From Sipunculus nudus (taxonomy: Eukaryota > Annelida > Sipuncula > Golfingiida > Sipunculidae), in the NCBI GenBank assembly GCA_026874595.1, contig CM049319.1, forward strand, positions 54,450,917 through 54,514,916: a stretch of DNA of 64,000 nucleotides. The letters are read 5' to 3'. The notes beneath the pieces were generated by a model, which worked only from the letters and a program-made list of their open reading frames with translations, made no database searches and was not told the DNA's origin. The translations under genes and the position numbers were made by a program. Of this stretch, positions 34,906-47,693 are shown in pieces; the first letter of the stretch is position 1; each line of letters opens with the position of its first letter.

Positions 34906-36295
34906 TACATATATATCCATAAGAACCATACAGAAATCACCATAGATTTCACTTATCTACTGGTTTTTGTTGTTGTTGTTGTTATATGTCCCCGTTTGGG
35001 CCGTAATAATCTGACACTGAAGTAAAGAAGGCAGGGTGGGTGGTCACAAGGGCATCTGTAATGGGGGGGGGGGGGGGGGGGCTACATATCTATTGCAACC
35101 CCCAACCCCCGATACACACTAATCATTTAACCACAATCCTAACATGCACAGGAAGCATTCGCATGAGCATAAAGTAAGATAATCAAACGCTCTTGATAAG
35201 TCAAATGATTAAACACCAAAGGTCAAAACCTTTGAACGCAAGCCTGCCATCTGCTGGACAGTTTGCAAATAAACTTTTCCTCCTTTCCCCATTCTGATAT
35301 GTCGTCTCCTGATTTAAATTTTTTGTCAAATATAAAATACACCCGCATATGTCGGAAAATATTACCAAAACAACATATTTATGGCAGCATCATACCCATT
35401 AATATTTTAATTAATTATACCAACAAAGCATTTTGTAATTTGCCACTTTTACAAAAACCCATATATCTACCCTCTTCCTTGCAGCTATGGGTCCAATCGC
35501 GGCCTTAATAGATTCCAACATTCATTGTACTACCCTCTGAGTATGTTTATTTTGTACTTTCGCACCTTAAAACACGAAAATTAAAAAAAAAATCATCATT
35601 TTTTATCTAATAAAGAATTAACAGAATTAATATAAAATAGTTGTTTAATGTACATATGATTTTTTATTTAGTATGCAGGGTGTAAAGGTATCCACTTAGG
35701 GCTTATACCCGAAATAAATGTTCATATCGATTATTTGCCACTGGCTGATTATCTGTAATTGATAAAATATCGAAATTGTAGTGGCAATGTGATTTTTTAT
35801 AACCGCATCAATATTCCTTAATGGGTGTAATATTACAGTTTTAGCTTTAACCATGCAGGGTAATTCTCGATCTAGTCAATGACGCTCGATGAAGCTATAA
35901 CAGAGAGATGCATGCTTAAAAACTATATCATAATCGACATCTTCTCCGTGACCACGCCATGGATATACAGGTTTTCGTCTTGAACTCTGGGGAATGATGC
36001 AAAATGTGTCCTAAAGGGGGGGGGGGCATTTTCCATATTTTAATGTTCATGGTTATGAGTGCAGGTTGTTTCTATTTGCATATAATTTCTCAACGTTTGC
36101 TTGATGTCAAGACACTTTTGATTTAATATAAAACATGAATGAACGAACAAACGAGAGCGCTTTTCGGGGGCTCCTTAGTGGTATGGTCCAGTACTGGGGA
36201 CGATACCACCCATACAGGGTCCGCAGGGGCATAGAGTCACCGGGCCTGGTTCACACCAGGATATAAAATGAGAGGAAGCTAGTAAAACAACATTT

Positions 36296-36298
<3 letters not shown>
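34906..36298. other. Unannotated stretch
   Basis: Poly-G runs at 35061-35080 and 36016-36026. A CTTAGTGGTATGG .. GGTTCACACC pair at 36177-36255 is weakly tRNA-like. No gene supported. Confidence 0.5.

Positions 36299-36345
<47 letters not shown>
36299..36345. repeat. (TA)n microsatellite
   Basis: About 23 TA units. Confidence 0.98.
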
Positions 36346-36350
<5 letters not shown>

Positions 36351-39125
36351 TATACAGGAATGATAGAAGAAACCTTTGTATTTTGAGGAATGCTATATTT
36401 TTTGTGTGTAAGTAATATTCACCTTGGATGATATGTTATAGCCTTAATTGAAACATTGTAAACATATAGAATATTCATCGTGTGGTTAACGACAGTTTGA
36501 GTATACTACTTAAACCACTTTGTAAACTGTGGACTTTCGCTGAAGTGCCCACGTGTAGGAAATAATGACATTGTTCCAAATGGGACGGGGACTGTTCTTA
36601 TAACACACATGACGTGTCCTATAGCTCTGTGATTGCTGTATATGATACAACCAGGTAGTAGAGGAACAAACTCTTGTGGTATCAAGTTCTTAATAAAACG
36701 AGGAAACTGCCAGAACTCGCACATAAACTAGATTATAAAAGCTGGAATACCGCCTCGCCGAGTAGTTGGCAATATCAAAACTACATGTTTGTCTTATATC
36801 CTATTCCGGCCTGGGAGTGAATATTGATTTTAGCTGGCTACTTTGTCTGGGCGGTTTGCGTGTTGTGCAATCACTCGTACATTTAATCTGTAGTTTTATT
36901 ATTTTCTCAAAATTATTTCTATAGAATATACAGCTTCACTAAAGAAAAAAAAACGGATTTTGCCTGTGTCCCTGATCAACTGCATTGCGACCCCCCCTGC
37001 GAGTCACAGAGCTGCCCTTGGTATTCAATTTTGATCTTGGAATTATTCCCAAGATCGCACACTCTATAGCCGTATCCTCATTAATCGCACAGTTGCACGA
37101 CTACTGGAGTCGTGATCGTCCAGCGACTGTATATTGGCAGTATATTACTTTGCATTGTCCTCGGAGTAACTTGGCGTGGCATGTCCCTGCCCTTTTCATT
37201 CAGGTGATTCATTCTGAAAGCATTTAACTAACTTAACTCGTACCTGCCATGGATTTTTTTCTACGGACATGAAAATCCGGATCTCGCAGGTCGGATGTCT
37301 GTACAAACTAATACCCGGATGCCACATGTCAGATGTCAAGTCTTTACAGGTGCCCATTCACCTACCTTTTGAAAAATAATTGATGTGATTTCTGTCTTCC
37401 TCTGTGTATATGTTTAATGATCTAAGGGTTACTTTGGTTTGGGAAATGTTCTTGTATAAGTCCTTCGTAACGGATTTATAAGCTAAGCTTATCAACAACA
37501 TGTTTGTAAACACAGCAATGTTGACAAACGGGGGAAAATGTAACCTTAATTGGAAGGTTACATGCGTATATGCGGAGATAGAAAGGTCACATGTTGCAAA
37601 ACGCCATTTGCAAAGCTCCGGCTATTCGAATTGCCGCCTAATGCCCTTGTTAAATTTGTTTTGATTATTATGGCGGGACTCCACATATTATAAACACCTG
37701 GATAGAAACAAAACAAGCAGCCTGTGTGCTGTGATATTAACTTTTTTGGCCTGTTTTTATAATAGCTCATACAGATTATCGTTAGTTTATATATAGGCCT
37801 GGTAGGTGATTGGGCCCCTTTAAATTTCCAGGCAAGGGCACATTACTATATTGCATAGCATAATGCTAATTTTACAGTCGTTGTGTCCATAGCGGGAGAG
37901 GCCATGCAGATAGTACACAGCAATCCCTTTCTCATGCCGAGTCTCTGCATCAAGCAAATATCCATTTAATAACCATTTACATACTCTCAGAAAAGATATG
38001 TCATGGCATTGTGGAAAGATCTATTATATTCGCTATAAAATTAAAAAATACAAATTGTCCAAAATAAGCGAACGTGGTTTCCACATAGCTCTCATTATCT
38101 TAGTTGGTCAATTTATTATCTAAGGCTATAGGTTTCCAGGCTCCCGCATGCTTCACAATCCCTATCTCAGTTCGCAGTGTGTGCTCGTCTCGAATGCCGT
38201 GTCTATCCCGCCCACAGGTCCTTCAACCACATTCTTAAAGCGGCGTGAGTCGAACTCAAACTGTAAACCTCTATGTCTCACAGTGCGAAACGATCCTATA
38301 AGTACCTAAACATTGCCAGGGTGCAACTTCACACCACCTGAATCTATTTAATCGCTATTTTTAATTTTTTAGGATAAGAATATTCTCGACGTAACAAAAA
38401 AGGTCCGGATTTAGTCACAATTGGTTTTAACTTGAAACTATACGTAAAATATCCCCCAGGTGAACTTGGTAAGAACTTTGGGAAGGGGAGTCATGTTGCG
38501 TTGCGAACCACGGCAAATATTTAAACGATATAAAAAAATTAAGACAAACTCTTGGGTGCAATATTGGCTGACAAAATGTAATGAAGAGTTTTAGGGTACA
38601 AATAAACCATTAAGAACAATATTGAAAAAATATTAATTATTCTAATGTTGTAAATTATTCTTTTTTTTCAAATGCGAACTGTTTAAATAAAAACAAAAAG
38701 CAGCACCAAAGAATAGGGCTGAAACGAGTAGCATAACAAGGGCGGATATACTGGGTATAAGGAAAGAGTGTATCCTGGTACATGTAAATAAGTGTGGGTG
38801 GGGATGGAGTATATACATAGATATGATATTTACATAACTCCCGAGATGTGAATACTATAGATGTGTATACAATCGCCGAGCGATCCCTGGAAGCCTGCCC
38901 ACCCCGTTGGCCCCGCAACTGAGCGATAATGGGGAATCGGGTATGGTGGGGCACGCCCTTTGTCATCAGTTCTTAGACTACAATAAATATTAGGTACAAA
39001 TCTGTGACCTAGGACCTATATTATGCCCGATTTTCCGTGCATGGAAACCAGCCATTTTGAAAATCTAGCGCAAACAAAAAATGACAAAAGAAAGAAGAAA
39101 GAAAAAAAATAATTAAAGCGACGGT
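36346..39125. other. Unannotated stretch
   Basis: GGTGATTGGGCCCCTTTAAA near 37806 is a lone terminus of the 17818 MITE-like family. A weak tRNA-like pair of boxes lies on the minus strand at 38218-38285. No reading frame is convincing. Confidence 0.5.
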
Positions 39126-39618
39126 TTTTTTTAGCTCAGCTGACTGTAAGTCAACTGAGGTATAGGAATTGCGCTTTGTCCGTCGTCCGTCCGGCCGTCC
39201 GACCGTCCGTTAGCAGGGCACAAATCGTAACTGCTGGACCAAGAAACTAAGTGAATATCCAGGGAGGTCAATAAAAAATCCACTTGGAAACCTGTGGAAA
39301 TTAGGTCACTGAGACCTATATCCTCCGAGCCATAGGGCTTCAAAGTACCCCCCAGAATAATAAAAAATATAATACAAAACCTCCAATATCTTGATAATTA
39401 AAGCATGGATTGTCATGAATCTTGCCTTTAATATTGACCATGACTTAGTTTTGTCAGATCCTGAAAAGTGGTATTTTTTCTTATTTTTACGAATATTTTT
39501 CTTTTTTTTTTTACTATAAAATGACAACAATCATGTCAGTTTATCAGCTGTAATTACATCTGATGTCCCAAAACCTGGTGTGTTTATTGATCACAATGGA
39601 TGCCATATAGTTATCACC

Positions 39619-39655
<37 letters not shown>

Positions 39656-40865
39656 CATCCGTCCATCTACACAAATTTGTTTCCAGAAGTACTCCAGGTT
39701 GTATTGACACATGGATTTCAAACTTGACTTACATATGGCTCACCACTAAAGCAAGAACCTATAAGATATTGGGGTCATGAGGTCAGAGGTCAAGGTCACA
39801 GGGGCCATCTGTTCACAAATTAGTTTCCAGATGATAACTCCAGTTTAGTTTGACATTTTAGTTTCAAACTTAACTTATATATGACTCACCACTAAAGTAA
39901 GAACCGTGTGGATTTTGGGGTCCAACGGTCAAAGGTCATGGTCACAGGACTCAATTCTTTAAAAAAAGAATGCATATGCATTTAAAGACAAACTTTTCAT
40001 CCCAAACCTCCCATCTTCGAGATATTGCTAACCTGTCAATAGGGAAAGATTCTGTTCAGAAAGATTGTGGATGCATTTTAAGCCAAACTTTTCATCAAAA
40101 ACCTTCCATCTTGCACATATAGCTGAACTGCCAATAGGGGTAGAAACTGATTGATTTGGGGGTCACAAGGTCAAAGGTCATCGTCACAGGGGCCCATCTG
40201 TCCACATATTTATTTCTGATTGATACCTCCAGTTTGGATTGACATATTAGTTTCAATTTTGACTTATATATGACCCAACAACAATGTAAGAAGCCTTTTG
40301 ATTTTGGGTCATAAGGCCAAAGGACAAGGTCCATGACCCACTTCTTTAAAAAGATATTTTTTAGCCAAACTTTCTGTCCCAAACATTCTATTTTCCAGAT
40401 GTTGCTCACCTGCCAATAGTGGAAGTAACTGATGGATTTTGGGGTCACAAGGTCATGGGGCCATCATGAAATATTGGTTTCAAACTTGACTTATATATGG
40501 CCCACCACTAAAGTAAGAACTGTTGATCTTTGGGTCATGAGATCAAAGGTCAAGGTCACAGGACCAACTACTTTAGAAAGATTGTTGACGTATTTTAAGC
40601 CAAACTTTTCATCTCAATCCTTCCATTATCAACATGTGGTGCACCTGCCAATAGGGGAAGTTTCCTTTTGATTTTTGGGTCATAAAGTTAAAGGTTAAGG
40701 TCACAGGGCCCATCCATTCACAAATTAGTTTATGGATGATAACTCCAGTTTGGGTAGACAGGTTGGCCTTAAACTGATCACAAGACCAATATTTTAGAAA
40801 ACCTCATAAACATATATCCTTATAGACAAATGCAGCTGAGCGTCGAGACCCATGGGTCCCTAGTT
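39126..40865 (-). mobile_element. Pearl/Helentron-like element, copy C
   Basis: On the minus strand it starts AACTAGGGACCCATGGGTCT..GACGCTCAGCTG and ends ACAGTCAGCTGAGCTAAAAA. A TCCG tract lies at 39178-39211 and a TCTG tract at 39618-39652 (+ strand reading). The body repeats units containing GGTCAAGGTCACAGG, AAACTTTTCATC and GATAACTCCAGTTTGG. This is the subfamily of copies E and F, distinct in core unit from A and B. Non-coding. Confidence 0.85.
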
Positions 40866-42188
40866 TCACTCGGGGGGGGGGGGGGGTCCAACGTTAGTCC
40901 ACTCACAAAATATTGTACCTGATTAGTGATATATGAAAAAGCCTCCATGTCCTACACGGGGTTAAGCATAAAACTATTCGAGGCACTAAATCTGGCCGTG
41001 TTTTCTGTAGTAAGCGTTTATTATTCCATTTTCTAGTTTAGTTAGAAAAGAGGTGGCGCTCCCCCCTGCACCCCCCCCCCCCCCCCTTCTTGAAATCCTA
41101 GCTGTCGGTTGTTATTGTCATACTCAGATTCGTGTTCACCTTTGAATACAATCTGCAAGAGATATATAAAGAAGAAAAAGATCAGTAAAAGAGTCCACTC
41201 ACCCTAATATCATTTGCATACACAAATTAAAGAATTTAAGATGGTTTATATGTGAGGGGAAGCTACGACACTTTAATGTACAGAAAAACATATTTATAAG
41301 CACAATTGAAAATAACACGATTAACTGCTAAATATCCTAAAATGTTGACTTGCTTGCACGAGTGCTCGAATCGAAATTTCAGACTCGACTACTCGGTTAG
41401 AATAAATCGGACTTGAGTTCTCCAAGTAATGCTTTCAGCACTTGTAAGATCTGGTAAAATAGATTCAAGGATGACAGTGAGCGCCACCTGCTGGTCTTTT
41501 CTAAAATTTGAGAAATAAATCGTTTCCAGTAGCTCACCTTTTGCAAATCTAAAACATAACATGAACGTATATTATTTTGGACTGTGACTAATTTCGGGAT
41601 ACGCCAACCGCGGTACATGTGTTTGACTGCCCCTTTTTTAAAGCGCTGATCCGTCGTCCGCGAGAGTGACAAAAAGTACTCGTTCCTTGATGACAAATTA
41701 TATTTACAATTTGATATATACACGCAAGCTTTACAGTTACAGAACATGACTGAGGCATGTTTTTGTGTCTTATGCAATTCCCTTTTTACTTCTTAAAGTC
41801 CAATCTGGTTAGCGCAGTCAGCCTTGCGATTAATTGGTTTGTCTGACATAATACGTTGAGTGCGTGCACATGATTGCCACAGAACCCCTACTTGTGCTGT
41901 CAGAAGGAAACCTATGTTGTACCACGCACGGAATGTACCATACACGTCTCCATACCCCCAGATGGTAAAACCTATACTTTATCACAGAGTATAAAAAATC
42001 AGCTAACCACAAGAAACATGTTTCCACTTCAAATCATTACAAATCAGTGACAGTACTCGCAGGGCCCACATGTGAATAAACCATGCGGTATTTATTTATC
42101 TGCCACCCCTGTTGGCGTGGTGGACTGGTTCAAAGAGCAATGAAGAGTCATGCCCATTATGATAGCAGGGGGGAGTCAGGGGTCAGGG
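40866..42188. other. Unannotated stretch upstream of the best gene
   Basis: Poly-G at 40871-40886 and a poly-C, CTTGAAATCCTAG fragment at 41067-41101 recall the CGGATCC MITE family. The 126-codon minus frame at 41397-41777 has no recognisable motif. Confidence 0.5.
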
Positions 42189-42194
42189 TATAAA
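42189..42194 (+). promoter_or_regulatory. TATA box
   Basis: TATAAA preceded by a G-rich segment, about 100 bases upstream of the likely start codon. A start site near 42220 would leave a short 5' leader. Confidence 0.5.
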
Positions 42195-42291
42195 CACGAT
42201 CTGGCGGGGGCCCCCGATGACTTAAAGAGATCCTGCTGTTACAAAGCTTGTTGATATGTAGTTGTTAGTTGTCACGGTTGATCTTGCAACA

Positions 42292-44060
42292 ATGGATTTC
42301 TATACAGTCCGAATTACAAAATTTCATTCTTTGATTTTTACAGCTTTCCTTATAGGGACATCCAATGGACAACCGTCTCAACAGACAGTGGACATTGACC
42401 TTCAAAAGGGCATAGTTCAAGGATACAGCAGCCTAATTAAATTTATTGTTACTCCACAACAATCTTTTACAACAAAATGTGACGCCCAAGCGGTGGTGAG
42501 GATAGATTTTACGGGAGCGTATACAATGGTACGATTTAATCTTCAATATTCAACCAAACCGCGCTTGTGGACCGTCAACATCGCCGATTCAAAGACCTCT
42601 GATGGCTATGGTGGTGACAACGGGACCACTAGCAACATGGCGGAAATGCAAATACACAACCAGCAACTGCGCATGTACGGGAATGCACTTCCGGGATACC
42701 AAGACGAGAGCATTGACGGCACGCATCTGATTCACGTGGTTGATGACGTCATTAACAAAGACGGTAAACTGTCGCTTGAAGTGAGCGATGAAAGAGTCGG
42801 TTGGACGATCCAGGGAAAATCGTCGTCTTTCCAATCCAAATATCTGTTCACGCTTTCCGGACAAAATACCACCTATGGTACGGTGGATTACTTCCTGTAT
42901 GCGGGTTTCAACAGAGTTGTTTCCAGTAATTTCCGGTCTGGTTCTGGATTATGCAAAGTTCAGATTGTTCTCTCAGGGGAAACAGCGGACGATACTGGTA
43001 GGTTCATTACTTCTTTACTTCTTATTGGTGTGTGGCCTTGGCGGGGGCATTTGCGCTCTGATGAGTGCACTTTAGTTGACATAACGACACTGTTTTGACA
43101 AACTTATTTTGTTAAGCATTTATAAGCCATCTGTACCTTTTATATATTAAAATTATTCAGGAAACTAACCAGTCTTATATCTAGCTTAATAAAGAATTTG
43201 TATGGAATGGTATAACCGTAATAACCGTATTTAGGCTTGTACCCGCACGTAGTGTGCGGCCTCCGTGGTATTTTTTATAAAAGTGCACATAATTTTAACA
43301 GTCTGATCGATGTCTACTCTGTTTATTTATTGTAAACCATCCATCAATATCCGACAAATAAACTTTTTTTTCAACGAGCGTGCGCAATGCGCGAAACGGT
43401 CGTCAACAATTCTGCGTTCGGGTCCCATGAATCATACGCTCCTCACCCAGAGGATATACACTACAGCCGTTCCAGATCGCCCTCGTTGTAACCGCTGCTT
43501 TCTATGTGTAACAAGAATCTCTGAGTCTCACGACAAGGGCTGTACAGAGCAAAGAATTTAAACCAAACCAGCGTTTTATCGCATTGTGCATCTAGCTCCA
43601 AATTGTAAACATGTGACACCCGCTCTCCTTTGTCTGACTAAGCTAGAGCTAGAGAGGGTGTCACATGTTTATATTTAGGAGCTGGATGCACAAAGCGACA
43701 CCACGCTCTCATTGCTAAGCATTCTAGCCGTCAATGAATGTTACATTCATCATTTGAATTATAACAAAATATAATCTGTTTTGTATATATACCGCGCCCG
43801 AATACTCAGTGTTTATCATCACCGACAGGTGGTGCTACTGGGAAAAGTCTGCTCTGACCTACTCCAACTAGTTATATGGTTGGTAAAGTGGCAACCTTTG
43901 CGGTCTGCTAATACAGCAATCCTCGTGAGAATCCCATCTCAGACTGCCTTTCAGTTTTTACCCGGTCTGTTCTTTTCTTCTGAATGCTAGTTTTATGTAT
44001 ATGTGGCATTTCATTTTTTTTCTTTTAGAACATACGTTTAAATGTATACCAAAATCGTAA
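42292..44060 (+). CDS. Secreted protein, two exons, family not recognised
   Basis: Exons 42292-42997 and 44029-44060 join in phase 1 across a 1,031-bp intron (donor ACTG|GTAGGT; acceptor after a long T tract, TTCTTTTAG). The product is about 245 residues. Residues 1-26 form a signal peptide (hydrophobic SLIFTAFLIGTSNG), so the mature chain is probably secreted. Mature features are three cysteines (63, 221, 241), two N-glycosylation motifs (110 NGT, 192 NTT), and a central segment DGYGGDNGTTSNMAEMQIHN, followed by LRMYGNALPGYQD and a C-terminal part with DYFLYAGFNRVVSS. The look is of a beta-rich extracellular domain. The second exon adds EHTFKCIPKS and a TAA stop. I used ATG 42292, since the frame opens upstream only with a non-ATG codon. 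Function unknown; the 3' exon is inferred. Confidence 0.75.
43584..43694. repeat. Hairpin MITE-like inverted repeat within the intron
   Basis: Arms 43584-43621 and 43656-43694 are complementary apart from a few mismatches (TTGTGCATCTAGCTCC pairs with GGAGCTGGATGCACAA; AAACATGTGACACCC pairs with GGGTGTCACATGTTT). The loop is about 34 bases. A short foldback element is likely. Confidence 0.85.
43876..43942 (+). repeat. tRNA-like SINE head within the intron
   Basis: ATGGTTGGTAAAGTGGC resembles an A-box and CGTGAGAATCCCATC a degenerate B-box about 50 bases later. Confidence 0.5.
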
Positions 44061-44226
44061 AAATGCCATGTCACTCGAATTTAACTTAAAAGGCTTATTA
44101 TTCGTGGCGTTACGTGTTTCTTTGCCATGGCACTCGAAGTTAACTCAAAAGGCTTATGTGTCTCTTCATATGTGATTCATTAGCATGTCATTCTGTAAAA
44201 TCATAATTCACAATGTACTGCACTTG

Positions 44227-44232
44227 AATAAA
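44227..44232 (+). terminator. Poly-A signal of the 42292-44060 gene
   Basis: AATAAA 167 bases after the inferred stop, giving a short 3' UTR and supporting the small terminal exon. Confidence 0.55.
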
Positions 44233-45050
44233 CTTTGCAAAATAACTGAACTTTGAACAAGCCAGGGTGCTAACATTTAGTGATATATTGACAGCGCCAC
44301 CTGTCGCCATCTACCCGAACCAAAGATGGCGGCTCATGAATAAATGGATCCAGATATTGTAACGGATTTGGATTCTTGATTCCCCCAATTAATACTATTC
44401 ATCAGTTAATATGCAATAAGCTATTAAATTGAGGTTCAGGGTTATGAATGAGATAGGAAAATTACTGCATTGGTTTTCAATAAGTCAGCTTAAAACCACA
44501 CGTTGTTGCTCATAGGGGAAGTTCTGATTTATATAGAAGATAAAACGTAAAATCCCGGCTATAGACATACATGCAAACAGTGATATGTTCACTGGGTCGT
44601 TCATAAAAAATATTGCGTTTTTAAAAAGTATTTACACTGATGAGCCTTGCTTTTCTGACCATTTCTGATATAACTTTTTATAATCAATAATTACAAAATA
44701 ATTAATAACAGATCATTCAGAGCATTGAAAGCTATAGGACATTCTTAATTGATTTACGATTCAATTCCATTTGACACAATTTTAATATCCTTTTAATATC
44801 ACGGGTTCAATTAGCAGTCAATATGTGACATTCAATTCTGTTCTTATTTGAAACCATTAACATCCCTGCATCCGAATTCTTAGGAAATGTTGATCGGGAA
44901 GTTGTTATTTTGGTTCAATAATACAGGCGCTTGATAGAAAAAAAATGTCTGAATTGATGACAAAGTTACTCTAAGGATGAAGTTTTATGTATTTCACCTG
45001 GTGATGAAGATATGTGCTGTGTCTGTGTTTTTAGGTTTAGTGACATGTTA

Positions 45051-45051
<1 letters not shown>
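44233..45051. other. Unannotated intergenic stretch
   Basis: AT-rich; no feature recognised. Confidence 0.5.

Positions 45052-45121
<70 letters not shown>
45052..45121. repeat. (CT)n microsatellite
   Basis: About 35 CT units with one TT interruption near 45087. Confidence 0.98.
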
Positions 45122-45125
<4 letters not shown>

Positions 45126-45986
45126 GGACTAGCATTATAAAAACATGACTTTAACTTTCCTCTGAGTAAAACTGGTTGTTGCGTATGTGTTATAGTATAG
45201 TTTAGAGGTTACCTACTGCATAAAGCTTTCTTTTAATTTCCTTAATATGATATATAAATATAACCTTGTAGCTGAGAATTACAGTTTTTAAAATGGAAAC
45301 ATGTATTATATGTATAAATTGTGATCGGCTCGGGCATTGCCTGATGACAAATGTTGCTCATGCATCTCTATTAATTTACTGGATTTCCGAAAGACACCAA
45401 ACAGGATACAGAAAACCTGCGGTTACGGCGTGTGGTGAAGCTCCCATTTATCACTCAGAATCTCAGATAAACATCCGAAGATAGATACCCCATGCAGAGC
45501 TTAATTTCAGAAAGAATATCTTATATTTTCTCAACAAATTATAACATTTTTTGCTGAAAATAAAAAAAACTATTTGTAAATCTCTGATCTGCGTGTATGC
45601 GTTTTTGCAATGTTTAACATAGTTGAGGTATTACTCATGAGTGTCAAGTGAAGTATTGGTAACCTTTGGCGGAGAATCCGGGGTCGGGTCATCACCGCGA
45701 TATCCTGTAAACAGCCTGTTGACAAAAACCAGCATGAATACCAGGGTTTGCACTAAACTTTAAAGTAACCAGAGTCCATCCTACACCGTATTCAGGTGGT
45801 ACCACGGCTGGCCGTTAAGTCAAGTGTTGCCGTCTATTTGCCGTTGTGGCTGCGAGGCGCTGACATCGGCCTGCGCGTCTTGACAAGTCCGAGTGGCGGT
45901 GCCGTGTTTAATGACCATCAACCTGATCAGTTGCTGTCTCACGGCCCCCTCGGTTTGTTTTTGTTGCCTTTGAAGCGGCTTCCAGA
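45122..45986. other. Upstream region of the signal-peptide exon
   Basis: It becomes notably GC-richer from 45780. CCGTATTCAG|GTGG near 45796 could be an acceptor, making 45797-45986 a 5' UTR exon. The 64-codon frame there ends in a TGA that overlaps the ATGATG start. Confidence 0.45.
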
Positions 45987-46090
45987 ATGATGTACACAAA
46001 TAGCTGGCTGACCTATCGGTGGTTCGTTGCCGTGGCTGCGGCCTGTCTGTGCATCGTTACACCCGCCAGTCCAGCAAGGCTTCCGGGGCT
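45987..46090 (+). CDS. First coding exon of a secreted or peptide-precursor gene
   Basis: ATGATG at 45987 opens a 34-codon frame ending at a consensus donor (GGGGCT|GTGAGT) in phase 2. The peptide starts MMYTNSWLTYRW and continues FVAVAAACLCIVTPASPA, then RLPG. A short polar start, a hydrophobic alanine/valine/cysteine core and small residues before a likely cleavage point at SPA|R form a textbook signal peptide. Local GC content is higher than the neighbourhood. Later exons were not found in the 18 kb downstream, so the gene may have a long intron or extend beyond the window. The identity is unknown; neuropeptide precursors and small secreted proteins often have such first exons. Confidence 0.55.
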
Positions 46091-47693
46091 GTGAGTGCAA
46101 CGACCAGCCCACTCACTGATCCAAACAGCCTCGGCAGCATTGCAGGGCTATTTGATAAAGCAATAGGTTGTTGCAACATTTCATGAACGTATTATAAAAT
46201 AGTGATGAATGTATTCAAAAATACCTTAATTTATATATTTGGTTTATGTACTAATTAATAATTAAGTTGTTTACACAGATAGATACAATATAAATGAATG
46301 CATCCAAACATAAAAATAACATTTATTAAATTGCTATCTGTAAGAGTCATAAAACATCATGATTAATTGAAAGGTTTACATGTTATGTAGAGTACAGGTA
46401 AACGCATGTTTATATAAAAAAATTAAATCCCTGAGTGCTACCGATTGCTTTTCGTAGCACTTTTCCTTTAACTGACAAGAACTTTTATCGGATATGAAAA
46501 ATGTGGTTATGTATATATAATAGATGCACATTCATTAATTAGATCTGGCAAGCAAATAGTGATTAATTTCAGTCATTACATTTATAGGTATTATTACACC
46601 ATTTTTATTTCGAGAATTTAATCGAAAGGCAGTTAACGATAATCGATATGACTCCTAAGATCTCTAAAAAAATCAGTGGCCATGTAATATCGGAGGACGC
46701 GAACAGTGGTAATAAGCGTAGGCGGCCTCATGTTTTTAAGACATTTCGCTTTTTCCATTGGATGTTTTCATTCTAGTATGGGGCTTCACTCAAAGAATAT
46801 ATCACAGCTAATTGAGAATGTAAATTTGATGAGGATGGATGAAATATATGATCTTTAATATATACGTTAATAAATCTGGATAAATTATTTTATCGAAACC
46901 ATCTGGATATATGATTTCATCTATCACATTCAATCTGCGGAGAGTTTTTGGTGGCGATTGGACCCGTATCGGCCGAGAAGAAGCCGGGAATACGCTTTTG
47001 GCTGACCACGCTCACGTCGGCGTGTTATAGTAGGATTCTATCCATTTTCCATTTTCTAAGCAGAAGCTTACACGAAGCCGAAATCCAATGCTAGTATCTC
47101 GTGTAAGTACTCTCCGTCCGTAGAGATCTGCGAATCGACAGCCTTGCACGCACCAGACGATCCCAGACAAATTCACAGGCCATCCATATCTGGTGTATCT
47201 GTGCAGTTATTCCTGCTGATACCGGTACTTCAATAATCAGGACACACGATAAGACACGAAATCTTTACAGACCAATAAATCACGTACTCCCACAGCTGCG
47301 GCTTATACACATAAATTTTGTTTTGGTGAATACTGTTTATTCATTAGATTTCCCTGTATGCTTCAGAATACTTGTCTGTAGGTTTGTTTATTTATTTATT
47401 TATTCATTAGAAATTCTGAATTATATTAAAATGGTGAATATCATAATAAATACATATAAACTGTGTACTGTTGTTAAATCATGAATTCAATATACATCCA
47501 ATGCTACCAAATATGAGCGTTTTTAACTAATTAATGTTCAATTATTCATCCGGTTTGTACTACAGTACTTTTGTGCGAACTACCCTTCATATATATATAT
47601 ATGACATGTAGCGTGTAAAATTTACATTGTCTAAATAGACAGTTATTATATTTAGACATTTATTACGTTAAAGACCAACACGCCTTCACTGTC
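46091..47693. other. Unannotated stretch with a partial LTR-like motif
   Basis: TCAATCTGCGGAGAGTTTTT followed by GGTGGCGA at 46931-46965 matches the ends of the LTR-like relics at 31476 and 54420. The rest is AT-rich with no frame. Confidence 0.5.

Noticed and set aside
36170-36262. tRNA-like boxes (CTTAGTGGTATGG .. GGTTCACACC)
   Set aside because: Spacing is too long and no stems form, so I kept it only as a note.
39306-40671. Several frames of 70-117 codons within copy C
   Set aside because: They come from tandem core units of a non-coding element; similar frames recur in copies E and F.
41397-41777. 126-codon minus frame
   Set aside because: No recognisable motif, and basic/aromatic composition is typical of random AT-rich frames.
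42262-42291. Upstream extension of the 42292 frame
   Set aside because: It opens with TTG, not ATG, and adds residues before an otherwise normal signal peptide.
42589-43075. Overlapping frames on both strands within the secreted-protein exon
   Set aside because: They are shadows of the better supported + frame with splice sites and a signal peptide.
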